DNA from: Brugia malayi
Lineage: Eukaryota > Nematoda > Chromadorea > Rhabditida > Onchocercidae
Length of the DNA stretch: 64,000 nt
Direction of reading: 5' to 3'
NCBI RefSeq assembly: GCF_000002995.4
Contig: NW_025062475.1
Span: 1,674,001-1,738,000 of the forward strand
Part shown: piece by piece, positions 37,308 through 49,600 of the stretch
Numbering within the stretch: the first letter of the stretch is position 1
Layout: each line of letters begins with the position of its first letter
Translations under genes and position numbers: made by a program
The notes under the pieces: generated by a model
What the model was told of the DNA's origin: nothing
Databases searched by the model: none
The model's input: the letters and a program-made list of their open reading frames with translations, nothing else

Positions 37308-38355
37308 CTGTTCGTATAATTCATTTCTTAGAATTATTTTTAAATTATAAAATTGAAATATTGAAATGATTGAATGTGGTGGATTTTATTGAAAATATTG
37401 AAGAAATAATATAATGCAAAAAGTTTTAGTGAAATAGATGAGAAGGAGAGAATTTTTCAAAAAATTTCTAAATTTTTTATAAAAAAAGAATTAAATAAAA
37501 CTGTTTGTAATGATAGATAGATATATGCAAAGAAAAAGAAAGAGAGAGAGAGAGAGAGAAAAAAAAATGTTAGAAAAATATTATTGAGAAAGCGAAAGGG
37601 GAGGGAAAAAAAAAGTTAAATCTAAGCTTTAAAGTTTATACTTTTGATTTTGCTTGCAGTGAAGCAGCATTCTATTCCAATAACTAAAAGAATTTATCAT
37701 AAAATTTAAACAAAAAAAAAAGAAAATTGTACAATTGCACTGTCTGTTATCTATGACTCTTTCATTTTACTTTTATTTTTCTCATTCTAATCCTTCGTTT
37801 ATTTTAGTGAAATTAGTAAGTAGTAGTTTAGTTGAATGTTTGAAATGTTAAAAATAAGCATAGAATCGAACCACCTGACATTTCTGTTATCTGCTTAACT
37901 ACAAATGTTGTTATACTAAAGAGAGAGAGAGAGAGAGAGGGAGAGGGGGAGAGAGAGAGGGAGAGAGAATTAAATGATAGAAAGATAGATCGATCGATTG
38001 ATTGATTGATAGATAGATAGATAGATAGAATGAGGCGGAGATGTGCTATCATAGTAAAATAATATCTCAAACTTTTGAAACGAACAATTTGTGCTTAGTT
38101 ATACATAGACAAGTAGTAGTAATACATAAGAATAAATAAAAAAATCTATCGTTTAACTATGTTCTAAGCTAACTTAGCTCTATCACAACTAGAATGCTTC
38201 TATTTCTTTATCTAATTCTTCTCAAAAGTATTTAGCATTTTAGCTAACTCTAAATTACCCTAAAACTCATTAATTCATTTCATTTCATTTCATTTCATAT
38301 CGCATATTTATCGTTCATCAACAATTCTCTTCAATTGTATACATCAAAATAAGAA
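36396..38355. promoter_or_regulatory. PLC 3' flank and mlc-3 upstream region with GA tracts
   Basis: No exons seen. Holds (GA)n tracts at about 37538-37558 and 37919-37967, a GATAGATAGATCGATTGATT tract at about 37976-38028, and (TTTCA)n at 38276-38297 shortly before the mlc-3 ATG. Position immediately upstream of a muscle gene makes promoter/enhancer function plausible (inference). A 37-T run lies at about 37270-37306. Confidence 0.45.
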
Positions 38356-38523
38356 ATGCCTTCACAAGCTGGTAAATTTTTATTTTTGTTAATTTAAATT
38401 TTTCATTGTTAATTAAAATTTTTCACTTTTTCAGTTTTCTTTTTTTTTTTTCTAATTTAAATTTTATTGGATTATTTTGATTATTAATTTTTAATAAAAT
38501 AATGATAATTTTCTATTATAGTT

Positions 38524-38566
<43 letters not shown>

Positions 38567-41278
38567 AAAGCCAAAAGAGTAAAATAATAAAGTAACATTT
38601 GACTAATCAGTTCAAATGATAATAAATGCCGTTTTATAGAATATTTCTAACTAGGATATTTGATACAAATAAAGAGAAATAGTATGATGGAAAAATTTAG
38701 AATTATTGAAATCATTAAAACAAATATTACTGTCGTCGATAAGTTCTACCATAAGTAAGTAATGCAATTTATTGTGTGTTACAAATACATAAAATTATAT
38801 GACTGATCAGTGAAGTGAATTACAATAATATAAGCGAAAATTTTATTATCTACAGTAATCCTATATAATGATAAGTTACTTATGAAGTTTGTGATAATTA
38901 TTTGAAAAGTAATAAACTCATTTGTATAAAATGTTAGCAAATTGATAACGCTAACTATTTGATAACAATAAAACTTTTGATAACAAAAATTGGTAATGCT
39001 AATTACTTGATAACAATAAAACTTTTGATAACAAAAATTGGTAATGCTAATTACTTGATAACAATAAAACTATAATAATGCTAATTACTTGATAACAATA
39101 AAACTTTTGATAACAAAAATTGGTAATGCTAATTACTTGATAACAATAAAACTATAAATAACTCGATAAGTTCGTAAGATACAGTATCAAACTGTAACGT
39201 ACAGTATACTGCATTAATAAGCATGATACAGTATACTTTGAGAAGATATTCGTTGATAATTTTGTTTAAACTAAAACTGTCATAATTTTGCTCATTTATT
39301 TTATGAATTAATAGTAATAGGTAATCGATATTTACAACTGTAATCTTTACTTAATCATAAAATTTGTTACTGTAAAAAAAAAAAAAAATGAGAAAAGAAA
39401 TAATCAAATTTTTGCTTTGATACTTTGCAAAATCATATATATATGATATCAAAAAATGATTTTTCATTGTCAATGTAGCATTAATCTGTAAATTAGTGAT
39501 TTTTATTAAATAACATAATAAAATTAAATTTTATACCATTTCCGTTTGACTTTATAAGCTTCGTAAAACTAAAGAATATTTATGATAAAAAAGAAAAAAT
39601 TTAATCGATTCATAATTTTACAAAAAACAATTTTCCTTTCTTCTAAATTAGAATTTCACAAGTAGATTTTATAAAAAATTAAATTTTATTTTAGTGATTG
39701 AATAAAAAAAAAAGGAAAAAATTCCAATTTTTAGGTCATAAATTTCATTTAATATTTAATCCATGCAACATTATCATTATTAGCAATTCTTCTATTTTCT
39801 ATCATTTTCATAAATTCATTAACCCGATTTTTTTTTTTTTCGCTTCATTTCTATTAATTTATGCTAATGTAGTTTGAAATAATGAAAGATAGTTTGTAAA
39901 AATTTAATCATGTATTAAAATTTTAAACAAAATTTTTTACTTTTGCTAATTTATTATTTCTAGAATTATTCTGAAACTGAATGACAAATCCTAAAAGAAA
40001 CTTAAAACGAATGTTTACTTTTATTGTTTTACTTTAAATACAACTGCTGCTGTTTATTTAACCTGATGAGAGATACTGGTATGCACTTATATCCGGAAAT
40101 CTAAAAAATATCAAAGTTTTCAGACTTTCTTAAGCTATTAATTGATGGATTTTTTTTTTTATTCAAAAATTTTATCCTTTCTATTTATTTCAATTTCTTA
40201 TTTGAAGTAAAATATAAAATATGATTATAAAAATATAAACAATTTAATTTTTGATAAAAGTAAACAGCTAGTCGTCCAGTAGCTATAAAATTCGAAATAC
40301 TGATGTGATATAAATTGCAACAATAATTCTATAAAGAATTCAAGAATTCATATTAAGCATATTTTTAAAATGTTATATTATTTTATCACATTTTCACTTG
40401 CATTAGCTATTTTTTCTATGATTATTTTATAGGTTATTACTTTTTTTTTAACTAATACTGTAATCTAAGAAATTACTAATGTATTCTGGACAATGGTCAT
40501 TTCTCAATTCATAAATTATTCCGAATATTTTTGAAATATTAAATTGTATGCTTGAATAAGAAATTGATTACTCAATTAGATTCAAGTCCTATTCATATTT
40601 ATTAGTAAAAACTATTCCAGTAACCTATTATAATCATTGGGATAATTTGCTATTCCAATAAGTATAAGAAATATTAAAAATCGAAATTAATCAATCATCG
40701 AAATTAATAATCATCTATTTAAATTAAAAAATTACAGATGAATTTCAGTATCAGATAGATAAAATTGATATTTTTGCATTTCTTTCTATTATTTAATACA
40801 ACAATTTTATATCCTCTTTACTAGGTTTATTATTATAATATGTTTCGGTAAATAATACATTTCCGATATTTAAAAAAAAAAAAAAAAAAAACGGAAAAAA
40901 AAAATAACGAATGATTTTTATTTCTGATTTGGAAAAAACGATTGATTTTTTTATTTCCGTTTTTATTTCAATTTTATTTTTTCTTTATTATTACATATAA
41001 TTTAGCATATTTTATACATTTAATCTCTATTGAATTGTAATTATTTTAAATTTTCAATTTATGTTAGAACTTTTTTTTTTTTTTTTTGAGAACTTTTCAA
41101 TTTTTTAATGAATATTTTACTAATTTATTTTCAAATAATATATTTTCCTCATCAAATATCACAAATATTTGTTTGCATGATTTAAAGCAACAAAAGCATT
41201 CTTAGATTTCCGATATTTATCAAAAAAAAAAAAAGAGTCAATATTTCAAATAATAATAATAAGTTCAAGAGAGGGAAA

Positions 41279-41314
<36 letters not shown>

Positions 41315-42794
41315 AAAACACCAACAAATTATTGTGTTTTATTTTAAATAATTAATGAATTAATTTATAATTAATGATAAAGTTTAATTAAAGTTTTAAT
41401 TGAATATCTGAAAGGAAACAATTATGCTGGAAAATAATTATCAAATATTAAAATTATCGGTTTTTTTTTTTTAATTTTTCATTTCAAATTCAATTCATTA
41501 AAAAAAAAAAAAAAAAAGTGTTAGCAATAAAATTAGTAGTAATTATAGAATTAAAAGAGATATTTCTCTTATATGACGAAGAATTGGATGGTAAAATTGA
41601 TGGTACACAAATTGGTGATGTTGTCCGAGCTGCTGGTCTTAAGCCAACAAATGCTATGGTTGTCAAAGCAAGTGGAACTGAGTATAAACGAAAAGGTGAA
41701 AAACGTTTGACATTCGAAGAATGGATGCCAATTTATGAACAATTAAGCAAAGAAAAGGTTTTCATTTTTTTATTTGTTTTTTTTTTAAAAAAAAAAAAAA
41801 TTGTTGTTTACTTAAACTTTTCCAATCTTTTTAAATTTGCATTTGTGCACATTTATTGAAGTATTATAACATTCATTATTCATAGATACTAGTAATTTAG
41901 AAATTAAATTGTTGCAATAGCATTTAGTTTTAAAAATTTCAATTTTTTAATTTATAAATTAGAAATTATTTTATTTCAGATATGTTAAATTGTTAGTTAG
42001 TGATCATTGTAAAAAAAAAAAATTACTCACAATTCCATTTGATAGTTTAATTATTTTTTTAAAAATTTTTTTTTTTTTTTTTTTTTTTAGGAACAAGGGA
42101 CGTTCCAGGATTTTGTTGAAGGATTGAAAGTTTTTGATAAAGAAGAATCAGGAAAGGTATTGTGCTTTTTTTTTTTTTTTAATTTTATTTTCTAAATTTT
42201 TGATCTTTTTTTTTTGATTAAAATTTGTTAAAGTGTTATAAAAAAAAAATTTCTTAAGATTTCTATTAACAAATGACACTTAAATTAATAAACAAATTAA
42301 TGAAGAAAAAATAATTTAACTTATAATTAATGATAAATTTTATATGTAAAATTAAGAATACATATAAATTAACAGAAAATTTATAGATGAAAAAATAATA
42401 ATTAAAAAAAAAAAATCATTAATCCAAGGAATGGTTGCTTATGAAGGTATTAATTAATTAATTAATTAATCAACTTAATTAGCTTTAAATTTAAGTAATT
42501 GATTATCATTTTACAGATTATGGCAGCAGAATTAAGGCATGTACTGATGGCTTTAGGTGAGCGTTTGTCAGCTGAAGAAGCAGATGAAATAATGAAAGGT
42601 ACGGAAGATGCAGAAGGAATGGTTGCTTATGAAGGTATTAATTAATTAATTAATTGATCAACTTAATTAGCTTTAAATTTAAGTAATTGATTATCATTCA
42701 TTTAATTAATTGACATTGAAATAAATAATGATGATGAATAATCATTTTAGCATTCGTCAAGAAGGTTCTAGCTGGACCATTTCCGGATGACTAA
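38356..42794 (+). CDS. mlc-3: Myosin essential light chain (MLC-3 type)
   Basis: Calmodulin-family light chain that stabilises the lever arm of muscle myosin II. Five exons: 38356-38371 (MPSQA), 41549-41757, 42091-42156, 42517-42634, 42751-42794; 150 aa, typical essential-light-chain length. Key segments: [20 protein letters not shown] (degenerate first EF-hand), [46 protein letters not shown] (third EF-hand), [20 protein letters not shown] and the end GPFPDD. The 16-nt first exon is placed by phase (G|AA) across a 3.2-kb intron and by its fit to short light-chain N termini; it is the least certain part. The long first intron contains GA tracts (38528-38560, 41281-41310) and a 54-bp tandem repeat, possibly muscle regulatory DNA. 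Parts of the gene end are duplicated. Confidence 0.92.
38935..39170. repeat. Tandem repeat (about 54-bp unit) in mlc-3 intron 1
   Basis: Four to five units containing TTGATAACAATAAAACTTTT and GATAACAAAAATTGGTAATG, one unit shortened. Each unit carries two or three TGATAA words, the core recognised by GATA-type factors (known motif; binding here is inference). Confidence 0.88.
42426..42698. repeat. 85-bp duplication of mlc-3 exon 4 end plus donor
   Basis: Copy one 42426-42510 lies in intron 3; copy two 42614-42698 spans the real end of exon 4 (EGMVAYEG) and its GTATTAATT donor. The two copies differ by one or two bases. Copy one ends just before the acceptor of exon 4, so it now supplies that acceptor's upstream context. 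Confidence 0.92.
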
Positions 42795-42826
42795 AGATAC
42801 TAGCTGGACCATTTCCGGATGACTGA
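42768..42826. repeat. Duplicated mlc-3 C-terminal coding end
   Basis: CTAGCTGGACCATTTCCGGA plus TGAC (codons LAGPFPDD) occurs at 42768-42791 followed by TAA, and again at 42800-42823 followed by TGA. Only the first is translated. Confidence 0.95.
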
Positions 42827-44444
42827 ATGAATGATCAATGCAATGCAATTACAGCAAACAGAAGAAATATTAATTCTTCAATTTTTCTTTTAAAAATTTC
42901 TTTTTGAATTGAATGAAATTACAAAAAAAAAAAAAAAAAAAAAAAATGTTACTGTAATAGCGGAATGGAATTAAAAGTATGTTTAGAAATTGAAAAGTTT
43001 AAAAAAATTTAAATACTTAAGGAAAAAAAAAAAGAAGAAATTTATTGATAAATTCTTTTTGCATGAAGAAATTTAATTGATATATTTAGATTATCATTTT
43101 TAACTCTATCATTATCATATGTCTCATAGTATTACTAATTCTATAAGTTATGCTCAATTTAGCTAAATATTTTTATCTTCTTGTAGCATAAAGAATATTT
43201 AAGAAATAAAACTTTTATGCATTTAATATATTACAGCATTGTCTATTGCTTTGTGATCAAATGTAGTAAATTGTTTCGGTGATTTTTTTTTTTTTTTTTT
43301 TTTTTTTTTATTTCTTCTTTTTTGTTCGATAAAATTTGGCTAAATATTTTTGAAAGTTGAAATATTAATATAAGTTAATAGTATTTGAACATATTTGTTC
43401 ATAATATTCTCATATGCTTATGTTTTTTTTTTTTTTTTTTTTTTTTTTTTCCCCGCCGCAATATAACAACAATATGCTACATTATTATTCAGAACACACA
43501 AATAAATGGAATACTTATTCCATTTTATATTTTTTTATTGGTAGAATTTTGACTAGCTGAATTTGAAAGTGAAATAATATAATTAATAATTAAAACAGTG
43601 CAAATGATTTAACGATTTTTAAGGCTATCCAATTAGAATCGCATATTGAATAATAGCACATTAGCATTTTAGTGATGTGATAAGAGAGAAAAAATGAAAA
43701 AGCACAACTAAATCTTTTATAATTCGATTGCTTGTTTCTTTCAGATAGACCAAGACTATTAGCAAAGTTATCTTCAAACGTACGAAACACAAATTCAAGC
43801 TTAAAGTTGTTCAGCTATAAAGTGATTTAATGATTTACTAAAGATTAATTGTGAAGTGGACATTACCTATTCATTAAATAAAAAGCAGAATATGAAGAGT
43901 AGATAATGGCAGCAACCTATAAAAGCAATGGTATTCCGAGTTGAACATAAGAAATCAGGGAGCAAATTGATTTGATCAATATTCACTTAAAACGAGGTCC
44001 GCACAAACAATGCAAATTTCTTTTTTGGTAAAATAACCTTATCATATATTTCCGTTTTGCTTCTCAATAAAATACATAACTTTGCTCCAAAACTAGCATA
44101 ACTAATTTTAAATGTATAATCTAATAACAAGATTCAAAAGTTCCCAACAAACACTAACATTGATAAATTTTATTTTCTTCTTAAAGTTCCTCGTTAGAGA
44201 AAAAATGGAAATAGGATTTTTAAAAAATGTTCTTTGAAAAAAACTTGTTGTTGTAAAATTCGATGAGTCCAGCAATTCTAAGGCGATTAATTTCATGCAT
44301 TTAATGATTCCATCACTTTTATTCATAAGCGGCTTACAAAGATATTTTATTCCAATTATAATAAAGATTCAGCTTATACTAGCATACAATCAAAAAGTTA
44401 ATCACCTAAAGAATATCTACCAACAAACAGGAACAAAACACTCA
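42795..44444. other. Intergenic region between convergent genes
   Basis: Shared 3' flank of mlc-3 (+) and the 108-aa gene (-). Contains long T runs (43282-43309, 43423-43450). No coding evidence. Confidence 0.5.
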
Positions 44445-45455
44445 TTAAGATTGTGCGCTAATCCGTAAAGCTGTCGCAATGATTTGCTCCTTGCTCTGCA
44501 CTTTCAGCGCTTCAGCTTCAGCTTTATTTTTTGCGCTTCGCGATCGAATAAACAAGAATAACAACAGATACGTGTACAACCTTGCACGACCACGGTTTAA
44601 ATAACCTGAAATCAGATGTGAAAATTTTCTCGACCAGAATGAAAAATGTATGATGACGTACGCTTATACAAAATGCATTCCCCGAAATTTTACTGGACAG
44701 CAAATAAAATATGGCTGCAGCTTCATAAAACTGGAAGAAATGCTTTGTTGGAAAAGACAGAAGAAAAACCTTAGGCAGAATAAACGATAGGAAGTTTCAT
44801 CAATAACAACGTTAAAACTGACTAAGCTGCGACAAAATAAATCGAACGCATAGTAAAATAAATTAATATATAGCCATAACTTCTCTACTAATTTTCTTTC
44901 AATCTCTCTTCTCTACCACTCCTCCAAAATTTGGAAGTTTGATTAAAAGCAATTATCAATCAAAATATAATGAAATAAGGGTAAAAGTTAGTGTTAGCGA
45001 CTTCTTCTAACATATATGGTTGCTTCTGTAACATATAATCGTTTCACTTATACATATACTCGGTTTTTATGAATAAAACTAAAGTATAAAACTCACCCAC
45101 AACCTTAAAAATGTCCTAAACTTTGGCTTAAAAAAATCCACGGTGCTACGGTCGCATCATCTGGATAACCTCATTCCTTTTGAAAGTTATTGAGAAACGC
45201 TCCTTCCTAATAGTATTTTAAATATGATCACAACACCAGTAAATCATCTGTAACAGTTACAATACTCATTCAACAAATACGGAACTTACACGATTGTTCT
45301 TTAAGCCAAAATCTTCCTTCCCACCACTTGTACATCGGTCGTAAGATTACATTAGTCTTCATTGTATGTACCACTTGACCATACAAATGAGCTGCCTGCC
45401 CAGCAACTTGCTTTATCAATGTAAATCCTTGCTTCACAACTGCTCCCTGAGCCAT
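44445..45455 (-). CDS. Small conserved-looking protein of unknown function
   Basis: Two exons (45455-45290 and 44605-44445) join in phase to 108 aa. The ATG lies 5 nt after TTTCAG, a typical trans-splice acceptor, which supports this start. The N-terminal half is amphipathic (MAQGAVVKQGFTLIKQVAGQ), followed by the aromatic/basic MYKWWEGRFWLKEQS, a short hydrophobic stretch LYTYLLLFLF, and an Ala/Lys/Glu-rich C-terminal helix. Codon use is less AT-biased than nearby non-coding DNA. The size, basic N terminus and short hydrophobic segment would fit a mitochondrial inner-membrane accessory subunit, but I recognise no family and this is only a guess. It is divergent from separase, about 1.2 kb away. 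Confidence 0.7.
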
Positions 45456-45460
45456 CTTCA

Positions 45461-45470
45461 CTGAAATTTC
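45461..45470 (-). promoter_or_regulatory. Probable trans-splice acceptor of the 108-aa gene
   Basis: Reads GAAATTTCAG on the minus strand, then TGAAG and the ATG. There is no coding exon upstream, so a spliced leader is the likely 5' end. Confidence 0.5.
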
Positions 45471-45671
45471 AATTAAATGACCCGACTGAAATTGAAATTT
45501 TTAGCTTAATCTAACTGTCCTCCTTTATTTTACAAGCATTAAAAGACAAATATTCTCACAAAATTAATTTCAAGTAAGCATTAGATTTTTGAGTTAATTT
45601 AAATGGTTAAAACATAATTAATACAATAAATATATACAAGTGAGCAGTTTTTTAATGACAAAATTGAAAGG

Positions 45672-45832
45672 ACCACTTAGAAGAGAGACGTTATGTGTCT
45701 ACCAGGGCTATCCGGAAGAGACGTTATGTTTCTGCCACGGCCATTCGGGAGATGTTATGTCTCTATCAGGGCCATCCGGAAGAAGCATAATGTGGCAAGC
45801 TCATCTCATCCGGAAGAGACGTAATGTGGAAC
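45672..45832. repeat. Degenerate GC-richer minisatellite, about 36-bp unit
   Basis: Four to five diverged units around GAAGAGACGTTATGTGTCTA and CCAGGGCTATCCG. The short open frame across it is not supported by splice sites or composition and is not called as a gene. Confidence 0.75.
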
Positions 45833-46670
45833 ATAGGTAAAAACAATCAGATCACGTGGTACCTGTCACCAATGCTGGGATTAACTTATCACCCACAAAT
45901 CAAAGCAAAGAAAACACACAACTAACAATCAACCCAATACAAGAAATAGAGTTGCAATAGTGACGAAACTCTTGCAGTTGGTTCTTCTTCATCACTTCAA
46001 ATTTCAAATTTCCCTTTCATTGTTTACGCTTTCGTTACGTGAGGAGGGGAGCGTACGTGGCCTGCGTAATTTTGTTGTATTGTTGTAATTGACTTAGAGC
46101 TCATTTAGCTTTTATCTTTATGAGTTCTCGTGAATTGGACGATAAATTATTGAGCTAACTTATAAAGGTTATTTTAACTGTTGCCAAATTAATCTTCTTA
46201 ATTCACAGTAGAAATGTGCCTTACAAAAATCGTAGAAAGTAACAAATAATCCTAATGAAACGCAAAATTCATCAATGTTTTATTTTTAACGTTGCAACAA
46301 TGTTTTTATGATTGGATTGATTGAATGAATCAACAGTGCAGTACTGTAGATAGTGATAGTCCTATTAGGAAGAAATGAATTCTTATTGGTTAAGAAAAAA
46401 AATTAGTACTAGTTAAAAGCGTTCAAATTAGCCTTTAACAACGCTAGTTTTTTTTTTTTTCTGATTATTATTATGCTTTCAGTTCTTACTCTCTGTACAC
46501 ATATGTCAACTTAGCAATATGATTAATATTTTAAATGTTTTATCTTGCTAATATTTCTTTATTATTAATAAACTATTTCTACTTAATATAACTCAGTGCA
46601 AATCTGCACAAATAGGAAAGTTAGTTTTCAAGAGAAGTGTTCTCACTTACTGTTCAAACTTACTTCCAAC

Positions 46671-46681
46671 AAAAATTTCAG
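46671..46681 (+). promoter_or_regulatory. Probable trans-splice acceptor of sep-1
   Basis: AAAAATTTCAG ends one base before the separase ATG. With no plausible upstream coding exon, this is best read as a spliced-leader acceptor and it fixes the start. Confidence 0.6.
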
Positions 46682-46682
46682 G

Positions 46683-49600
46683 ATGATTCGAGAAGGTAAA
46701 CCTCAGTTAGATTCTATGAAAAAAGAATTATTATTGCACATGAAAAATCATATCGTTGCAACGATGAGCACGAGAAGAGAGGTATATTTCTTCAAATTAC
46801 AAAAAAAAAAAAAAAATTTATTGTACATTTTAAAATTTTATTTTTTTTTAATGTTCGAAATTGTTCGGCGTTTATATCAATTTCTAAGTAATTTTTTTAT
46901 TGTAATTCAATTTCCAAATAAATTTAAGCATTAGTTCAGATTGAGTTATAGCCATGGCCTGCAAAATGAATTCGCTAATTAAAAAATTGTCTCACAGAGT
47001 TTCATGATAATTGTTGTACTGAGTATCCACCAGATTCTTTGGATGTAAAAGCATGGTTTCTTCAAGTTCTATCATGTATCTGTCATGTGTTGTATCATGT
47101 AAGTTACTGAAAGTTACATGAAGCCAATAATGTATTAACTGACAATTTAATTTTAAGGTCTACGATGCACTGAAAGAGTCATTTGACACCAGTTCTACAG
47201 ATTTTTACAATCTTTCCTCAACTGTGAAGCACGTAAGGATAATTCAGTTGTTAATAACGTGTTTGGAAAAATATAAACCTCATCAGCATTTACAAGTATG
47301 TTACAAACAGTAAAATTTTTATGAAAGATACTAGAGAATATTATTGTATTATTTTTAATTAACTTTTTATCCATCAGGATGATGTGGAATGATAAAGCAG
47401 TCGTGAAATAAAGCGATTATTATCCATACTTATGTTCTTAGGTGCTTAACTGTAATTAATTTATTTTGATTTAAGAAGATAGAGATCCTTGCTTTCTTGA
47501 TAACTATTGAATTGCTTCAACTATAATTTTTTGAGTTTCAAGGATGCTTTCTCTGTATGGAATTGCCGTTTAGCTCCTGCAGTGTTCGCACTTTCTGATC
47601 CAGTGGAACGACAGAAATTCAGCAAACATGCAAAACTGCTTGCTGCTTGTTTACTTGATTCTGATGAGGTTTGTTCTTTTTCATTTTTGGATCCGAAGGA
47701 ATTTTTTTTTGCTGAAAGAATTAAGTTGACATATTTGATTTGGGTAACTTTGTTGTAGTGTTATGCATATCAAATATATAAACTATGATCATCTAAACAG
47801 TAGTTTGGTCATTGCAATTTTATTCTGATTTCAAGCTTTTTTCTTTCATTTTATTTTTTTTTTGTGAAATTGGAAAACGTAAAACGTTCAAAAAAAAAAA
47901 AGAAAAATATCCTTGATTGTATTATAAATGTTAACAGGATTATTTCCAGTATACAAAAGCCATTATCTGCTTGGGACATGTCGTGCGATTACATGATGGC
48001 GACGTGCATTCACGATTATTGCTTACATACTGGCTCTGCTTTCTAGGATACTGGTCATTAGCCAAAACTCAGGTGCTTGACGAAGATGAAGTGAAACGAA
48101 TGTACTCTATTCACAAAGAAATCATTAATGAAGTTATTAACGATATTATTTATCTACATACGGGAAAAGCAGCGGTATGATTATGTTCTGCTATTTTACT
48201 TGATGTTAAATCAACTATATTAAATGTTTCATGGAATAGATTTGAACTTATTGTGATGCTCTAAAGTCTCTTGTTTATTTATTTAGAGAGTAATTACAAT
48301 TAGGCTCAGTTAAAACGAGATTCTAAATAACATTAATTAATTGATGTGATTTCATCTAGGGACATCATTCCGGCGATTCATTACCAGCACATAATCGTAT
48401 TCTTAAAACTATGCAGAGTTTCGAGTCCATCCTCACAAAATCGAAAGCAAAAACCTTCCAACAGTACGAAGCACAAATTCTTGTTAAACGGGTATTGATA
48501 GCTGCTAACCATTTCTCATCTGCTGATTTAACATTGGTAAGTGCAGTTCTTTGAGTTCTGTCAAATGACGTTCGAGTATGAGTTGATAAATGATGAAATA
48601 ATTAACTCTTGGTTATGAATACGTTTAACAATAGTCTTAGATTTCAATCAAAAACAATTGAAAACAATCTTCAATGATGTAAATTTAAATGAAACATGAG
48701 ACTCTCCAATAAAGTAACCACGGTTTCTGATGGCTGCACATTATATATGATTAAACATGGCGTTTATAAAAAAATTTTAAATTCTAGTTATTGAACTGTT
48801 TCTTTCTTCTTTTCTTTTCTCTTCAATTATTTTGATTATTTTTGATTGGCATCTCCGTTTTCCATTGATAGTGTTTCATGTATTTCAAAAGAAATCAGTA
48901 ATTAGCTGTATAAGCTCTGCTATAGATTGGTGATCCACTACAAAATATGGATTTTATAAAAGCACGTTACGAAACGTTAGTGAAATCTCGAAGTAGCGTA
49001 TATTATGGTAGCGATATGAAAGAAGAGGATGGCGGTTGTGCTACATTTGCTGGTGGTGAATTTCAAGAAACAAAAATTGATGAGTACCGTAAGTTCAAAA
49101 AACTTCGACCTCATTTCTTTTGGCACTTCAGTCAGCTATCATCTAAAATAGGAAACTTGAAAGTCGTTATTTCCTTGGTAAAAATAGAAATGATAGTTTA
49201 TGGTCAATGATTATTATTATTATATCGAGGTTTAAAAGTAACCTCTAGTTCAAAGATAGTTTAGTTCAATGCATTGGTAAGATGGTGTAATGTTTTAGAA
49301 ATATTTCATTTTTCAGTGAAGTTAAGTGCAGCTGTGGCGGAGCATTTCAAAATAGTATTGCAGCTATGTTTTAAATATATTGAACTGGGAATCCTTCGAG
49401 AGAGTGAAAGTGAAGGATTGAAATTGTTACATCAGGTTCTAAAAACATCAAATTTGCAAAGGTTTGTGTTTATTGTAATCGTTGTTATCTAATTAATATA
49501 TGAAAATCAAGTTTTTTTTTTTTTTTTTGTACCAAAATTACTTAATCTTTAATTGTATCTTCTCAAATGTTTTGAATTCTACTTGTAATTGGTGGTTATG

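Larger units (their letters stand above)
45456..46682. promoter_or_regulatory. Divergent promoter region of 108-aa gene and separase
   Basis: Less AT-rich than other spacers. Contains a GC-richer degenerate repeat (45672-45832), CACGTGGTACC near 45854, and a CpG-containing stretch at about 46022-46075 with GCGTACGTGG at 46051-46060, also present upstream of zen-4. A bidirectional promoter is inferred from the layout. Confidence 0.45.

Noticed and set aside
44694..44730. Middle exon in the 108-aa gene (FYEAAAIFYLLS)
   Set aside because: Its phase does not fit either neighbour; direct joining of the two outer exons is in frame.
45640..45840. 66-codon open frame MSSFLMTKLKGPL...
   Set aside because: It crosses a degenerate minisatellite in a promoter region; no splice sites or recognisable protein.
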